NCBI RefSeq assembly: GCF_963678635.1
Contig: NC_087064.1
Span: 57,356,338-57,420,337 of the forward strand
Source of the DNA: Symsagittifera roscoffensis
Lineage: Eukaryota > Xenacoelomorpha > Acoela > Convolutidae
DNA length: 64,000 bases
Direction: 5' to 3'
The notes below the pieces were generated by a model. The model did no database searches. It had not been told where the DNA came from and worked only from the letters and a program-made list of their open reading frames with translations. The position numbers were made by a program, and so were the translations under genes. Each line of letters begins with the position of its first letter. The stretch's first letter is position 1. Below, piece after piece: positions 62,376 through 64,000 of this stretch.

Positions 62376-62757
62376 TCTATTCTTTCGAGTTCGATTTGAT
62401 TCGATTCGATATTTGACTCAAGTGAGTTATTAAATGATCAATCAGGATCTAGAAAAGAAGTCACAAATATCACATATATCGTTAAAATTTGCTTAAAAAC
62501 AGTTCAGATAAAAAAATATTTATCCTAAAATTTATTAAAATCAATTGGTTTCTAAAATTTTGGAATTCGACCTAAGAGTGGACAGTCCAAACTTTGGATC
62601 TATTCCCAAGATCGTCATTTAGTTGTTCATGGTCACTAACCCCTACTTACCCATGATCTTAATAACCTAACACATAACATAACATAACATAACATAACAC
62701 ACATATCACATATTACATACAACTTAGTCTTTGGCGTAACACTCTCTCGCACATCAC
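62376..62757. other. AT-rich intercistronic gap with an (ATAAC)n run
   Basis: 382 nt without a frame between the two coding cassettes, and much more AT-rich than either. It holds a TTCGATTTGATTCGATTCGA run near 62390 and about five ATAAC units at 62672-62699. It is the likely site of a promoter for the downstream chain. Confidence 0.6.
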
Positions 62758-64000
62758 TCAGCCTATACTTAAGTAATATTTCTTGTGTAGATATACTTGT
62801 ATGTTCGTATCAGAGAATATCACGTGTACAAGCGCGTACAATTCCCGAGGATGCAGTCTTCCTCTGTTTGGATCGTACACTGGAAGCGAGAGCTCCTTCA
62901 TGTCCATTTCGACAAGGAAGTCCCTCAGCCTCGTCAAAGACAAGACTAGGTTCTCTGGGTCCACGTGCTGCTTCTCCGTCGCCCTCGTTAATAAGAAGCA
63001 CAAGTATTTTCCCGGTATCTGTGACGCCGCCGGAGGTAAGGCTGCTACGCCCCCTATCCCTGGTCTTTGCTTCCAAAGGAATTCCACGTTTTTGTATTCT
63101 CTCTTAAAATCTGCCGCTAAGGCTGTCCTAAAACTCATGTCTGCGGTGATTGCTATCGCACATGTTCTGTTTGTGAGTATGAAATCACTGTCTGTTAGTA
63201 TTATGTTACTTGAATATTCATTTGGTAAGTCAAAATATGACTCAACTACCCTGCCTATGTCAGGTTTCTTAGGCTCTTCGGCTGTTTCTGCTTCTAAGTC
63301 TCCTGTTTCTCTTGCTATTCTTAATTTTTTTATTATCAAGTTTTCAGTGTGGGTGTGATGCCGATAAAAACTTGGGAAAGAATTTGTTCCGTTGGTGTCG
63401 AGCAGATGTGCTGTCACATCTGCTTCATATCCAATGTGTACCGCGTCTTGTTCCATCATGGCGTCATGGCCTATCCTGCGGACTTTGAGTTCCTCTTCTT
63501 CCAAATAGATCTGCCCCATTTGGTCATCATCTGTTGTTACATAAGTCCTGGTGTAGATACTGATTCCATCCACGTTCAGCATTACTTGATACGGCCCATA
63601 GACCTCTAGGTAGCGTCCATGAAGTTTCTTCATGCGAGGGCCACCCGTCGTTAGTAGTGCTCGCACAGCTCTCGACTCGGTGCGTGGCTCCACCTGCCTC
63701 AGATAATCTGCATATGTGTCCAAATGCATCAAAGTGAACTCGGATGGTTCACTCAGATTTCTGATCACCTGATGTCCAGCCACTGAGATTATCGACTGTA
63801 TCTTGCTTCCTTGCGGCACCATGCCGAACCTCTGACCGGAGATCACATTAAGCTTCATGCTCAAACTGCTTGGTGCTTTAGTTTCCTCGAACTCCGTTGC
63901 TTCGAAGGTATTCAGTTGCTCCTGAAGTTTTTCATTCTCCAGTTCAAGTTTCACTTTTTGTTCGATCTCTTTCGTCACTAGTTCCTGCTGCACTCTATTT
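62758..64000 (-). CDS. Coiled coil plus TARG1/OARD1-like macro domain (5' partial)
   Basis: The frame is open at the window edge and ends at 62758. A Glu/Lys/Leu-rich coiled coil opens the visible part. Residues ~280-405 follow the OARD1/TARG1 macro-domain pattern: AITADMSFRTALAADFKREY, then GGVAALP, KYLCFLLTR, LVLSLTRLRDFLVEMDMKEL, SLPVYDPNRGRLHPRE and HVIFSDTNIQVYL. TARG1 removes ADP-ribose from proteins using a Lys and an Asp. Here the Lys position (LITK) reads LLTR and the Asp position (GLDR) reads RLHP, so hydrolase activity is doubtful while the fold seems kept. Macro domains are common viral tools against host ADP-ribosylation. Confidence 0.7.
   Translation of the reverse strand, partial: NRVQQELVTKEIEQKVKLELENEKLQEQLNTFEATEFEETKAPSSLSMKLNVISGQRFGMVPQGSKIQSIISVAGHQVIRNLSEPSEFTLMHLDTYADYLRQVEPRTESRAVRALLTTGGPRMKKLHGRYLEVYGPYQVMLNVDGISIYTRTYVTTDDDQMGQIYLEEEELKVRRIGHDAMMEQDAVHIGYEADVTAHLLDTNGTNSFPSFYRHHTHTENLIIKKLRIARETGDLEAETAEEPKKPDIGRVVESYFDLPNEYSSNIILTDSDFILTNRTCAIAITADMSFRTALAADFKREYKNVEFLWKQRPGIGGVAALPPAASQIPGKYLCFLLTRATEKQHVDPENLVLSLTRLRDFLVEMDMKELSLPVYDPNRGRLHPRELYALVHVIFSDTNIQVYLHKKYYLSIG

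Larger units (their letters stand above)
53509..64000 (-). mobile_element. Unclassified virus-like or mobile ORF chain (extends beyond the window)
   Basis: Seven long minus-strand frames fill 10.5 kb. Base composition is visibly less AT-rich than the flanks. Two cassettes are separated by an AT-rich 380-nt gap: an upstream macro-domain ORF and a downstream chain of about 8.9 kb. In the chain, neighbouring frames overlap or touch and shift each time in the same direction (-1). In-frame stops at 60613, 60370 and 55249 split otherwise continuous frames. I see no polymerase, integrase, capsid or terminal repeat that would classify it. From memory, and unverified, similar long hypothetical proteins with this SGNH block are annotated in nematode genomes. 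It may be an endogenous virus or an unnamed transposon. Confidence 0.55.

Noticed and set aside
53509-64000. Bacterial contamination as the source of the less AT-rich ORF chain
   Set aside because: No ribosome binding sites, operon-type gene families or bacterial markers, and a macro domain of the TARG1 type fits an animal virus or element better. The contig is continuous with Penelope and CaMKII sequence.

Overview
The window looks like invertebrate animal DNA. It is AT-rich, has spliced genes with GT/AG introns, and is dominated by eukaryotic mobile elements. I cannot fix the phylum from sequence alone. Only two stretches look like host protein-coding genes. One is the 3' exon of a large ZNFX1-type helicase with NFX1 zinc fingers and two PARP-like modules (2-4600, +). 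The other is the 3' six exons of a CaMKII gene (46826 down to 36935, -), which I could reconstruct by splice sites; its first exons are not in view.

Between them sits an 18.9 kb, nearly pristine LTR retrotransposon on the minus strand (7149-26070). Its 410-bp LTRs differ at one position that I could find, and it is flanked by a 4-bp TTTG duplication. It carries a 155-aa leader ORF, a single 2740-aa gag-pol of the Ty3/gypsy kind, two tiny hydrophobic ORFs joined by an ATGA overlap, a long frame with no AUG, an envelope-like glycoprotein and a further 601-aa protein. Its primer-binding region matches about 50 nt of tRNA-Met, not the usual 18.

From 26 to 40 kb the DNA is non-coding. It holds three non-autonomous Helitron-like elements built of ~168-nt internal repeats, AT-rich dispersed repeats, tRNA-derived SINE-like copies and, in a CaMKII intron, a ~102-bp hAT-type MITE with an 8-bp target duplication. 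Another CaMKII intron holds a ~33-copy minisatellite, and 0.6 kb away a related sequence carries just one unit.

At 48087-52266 lies a Penelope-like element with a 12-bp target duplication, direct terminal repeats and a C-terminal GIY-YIG nuclease. It has a PHD-type zinc finger inserted inside the reverse transcriptase and a hammerhead ribozyme candidate in its terminal repeats. It is broken by stops.

The right end (53509 to the window edge, minus strand) is a chain of long ORFs that is clearly less AT-rich than its surroundings and that I cannot assign to any named element class. Upstream is a coiled coil plus TARG1/OARD1-like macro domain ORF. After an AT-rich gap come a small ORF, a coiled coil plus SGNH (GDSL-type) hydrolase ORF, and four large proteins without recognisable domains. 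Successive frames overlap or touch, and several in-frame stops interrupt them. This is the best candidate in the window for an undescribed virus-like or mobile system.
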